From Bacteroidales bacterium (lineage in GTDB: Bacteria; Bacteroidota; Bacteroidia; Bacteroidales; P3): 6,689 bases of DNA. The DNA lies in assembly GCA_017507285.1 (NCBI GenBank), contig JAFWBF010000187.1, positions 1 through 6,689 of the forward strand, given 5' to 3'. Of the stretch, positions 6,271 to 6,689 are shown piece by piece (the first letter of the stretch is position 1; each line of letters begins with the position of its first letter). Below the pieces are notes generated by a model. That model made no database searches and had not been told where the DNA came from. It saw only the letters and a program-made list of their open reading frames with translations. A program made the position numbers and the translations under genes.

Positions 6271-6689
6271 ATGAAAAAAATAACCAAATCATTGGCAGTA
6301 GGACTGCTAACAATTTCGATGGCTTTGGCCGGCACTGCCGAAGCATGTACCAATTTTTTGGTAACAAAAGGAGCCAGCAAAGATGGTTCTACATTTATTA
6401 CATACGCTGCTGATTCGCACACACTCTATGGCGAATTGTATTACCGCAAAGCTGCCACATTCCCAAAAGGAACAATGTTTACCGTTATTGATTGGGATTC
6501 GGGTCGCCCTCTTGGACAGATAGAACAAGTGGAACACACCTACTCGGTAGTAGGAAACATGAACGAACACCAATTGGCTATAAGCGAAACTACTTACGGA
6601 GGTCGTCCTGAACTAGAAGGACAAGGCGTTATAGACTATGGCAGCCTTATCTACATCACCCTTCAACGTGCCAAGAATGCTCGAGAAGC
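6271..6689 (+). CDS. C69-family dipeptidase, secreted (3' end cut by window)
   Basis: The first 139 codons and two bases of a longer gene are present; full-length relatives in this phylum are usually several hundred residues. The N-terminus is a Sec signal peptide: the basic start MKKITK, a hydrophobic core (about 8-20), and a likely signal peptidase I site AEA just before C26. In family C69 (the PepD/U34 group of N-terminal nucleophile hydrolases) the catalytic residue is a cysteine that becomes the mature N-terminus. C26 in the context EACTNFLVTKGASKDGS (24-40) fits this exactly. The following D48-S49-H50 and the NMNEHQLAISETTYGGR stretch (96-112) are also family-like. The expected role is cleavage of dipeptides in the periplasm or outside the cell. 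The sequence before C26 does not form a good lipobox (no L/V/I at -3), so a lipoprotein is less likely. The gene lies 25 bp after secA with no terminator between, so co-transcription is probable. Confidence 0.9.
   Translation, partial: MKKITKSLAVGLLTISMALAGTAEACTNFLVTKGASKDGSTFITYAADSHTLYGELYYRKAATFPKGTMFTVIDWDSGRPLGQIEQVEHTYSVVGNMNEHQLAISETTYGGRPELEGQGVIDYGSLIYITLQRAKNARE

Overview
The window looks like chromosomal DNA from a low-GC member of the Bacteroidota, most likely Bacteroidales. Four things support this. The 1,096-residue SecA is much longer than the ~900-residue proteobacterial form and carries the enlarged nucleotide-binding/preprotein-crosslinking region usual in this phylum. The best secA promoter candidate has the Bacteroides-type TAnnTTTG box (TATCTTTG). 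Start codons are preceded by A/T-rich sequence rather than a Shine-Dalgarno motif. The other genes (a GT87-type membrane glycosyltransferase, a YugP-like zinc peptidase and a C69 dipeptidase) are all common in this phylum. I cannot name a genus.

Layout. Positions 1-124 are AT-rich with no convincing gene. Positions 125-252 hold a near-perfect 22-bp tandem array in which four units are identical. A strong minus-strand intrinsic terminator (322-359) follows the stop of a minus-strand integral-membrane glycosyltransferase gene (372-1565). A second hairpin with a U-rich tail (1608-1660) separates that gene from the upstream minus-strand membrane zinc metallopeptidase gene (1681-2358).

A 596-bp divergent intergenic region (2359-2954) follows. 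It holds three consecutive perfect 10-11 bp inverted repeats (2488-2611), then three degenerate direct repeats at exact 22-bp spacing (2627-2692), a possible minus-strand promoter box (2741-2748) and a good plus-strand promoter for secA (2844-2875). The plus strand then carries full-length secA (2955-6245) and, 25 bp later, the first 139 codons of a signal-peptide-bearing C69 dipeptidase cut off by the window end.

How the genes fit together. All four proteins are membrane or export related: SecA is the ATPase motor of the Sec pathway, the dipeptidase carries a Sec-type signal peptide and so is a likely SecA client, and the other two are integral membrane proteins. The secA-dipeptidase spacing, without a visible terminator, suggests co-transcription. 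The genes themselves are ordinary. The unexplained material is the non-coding DNA: the 22-bp hairpin-forming minisatellite and the structured region upstream of secA. I see no defence system, phage, insertion sequence with transposase, CRISPR array, rRNA or tRNA.
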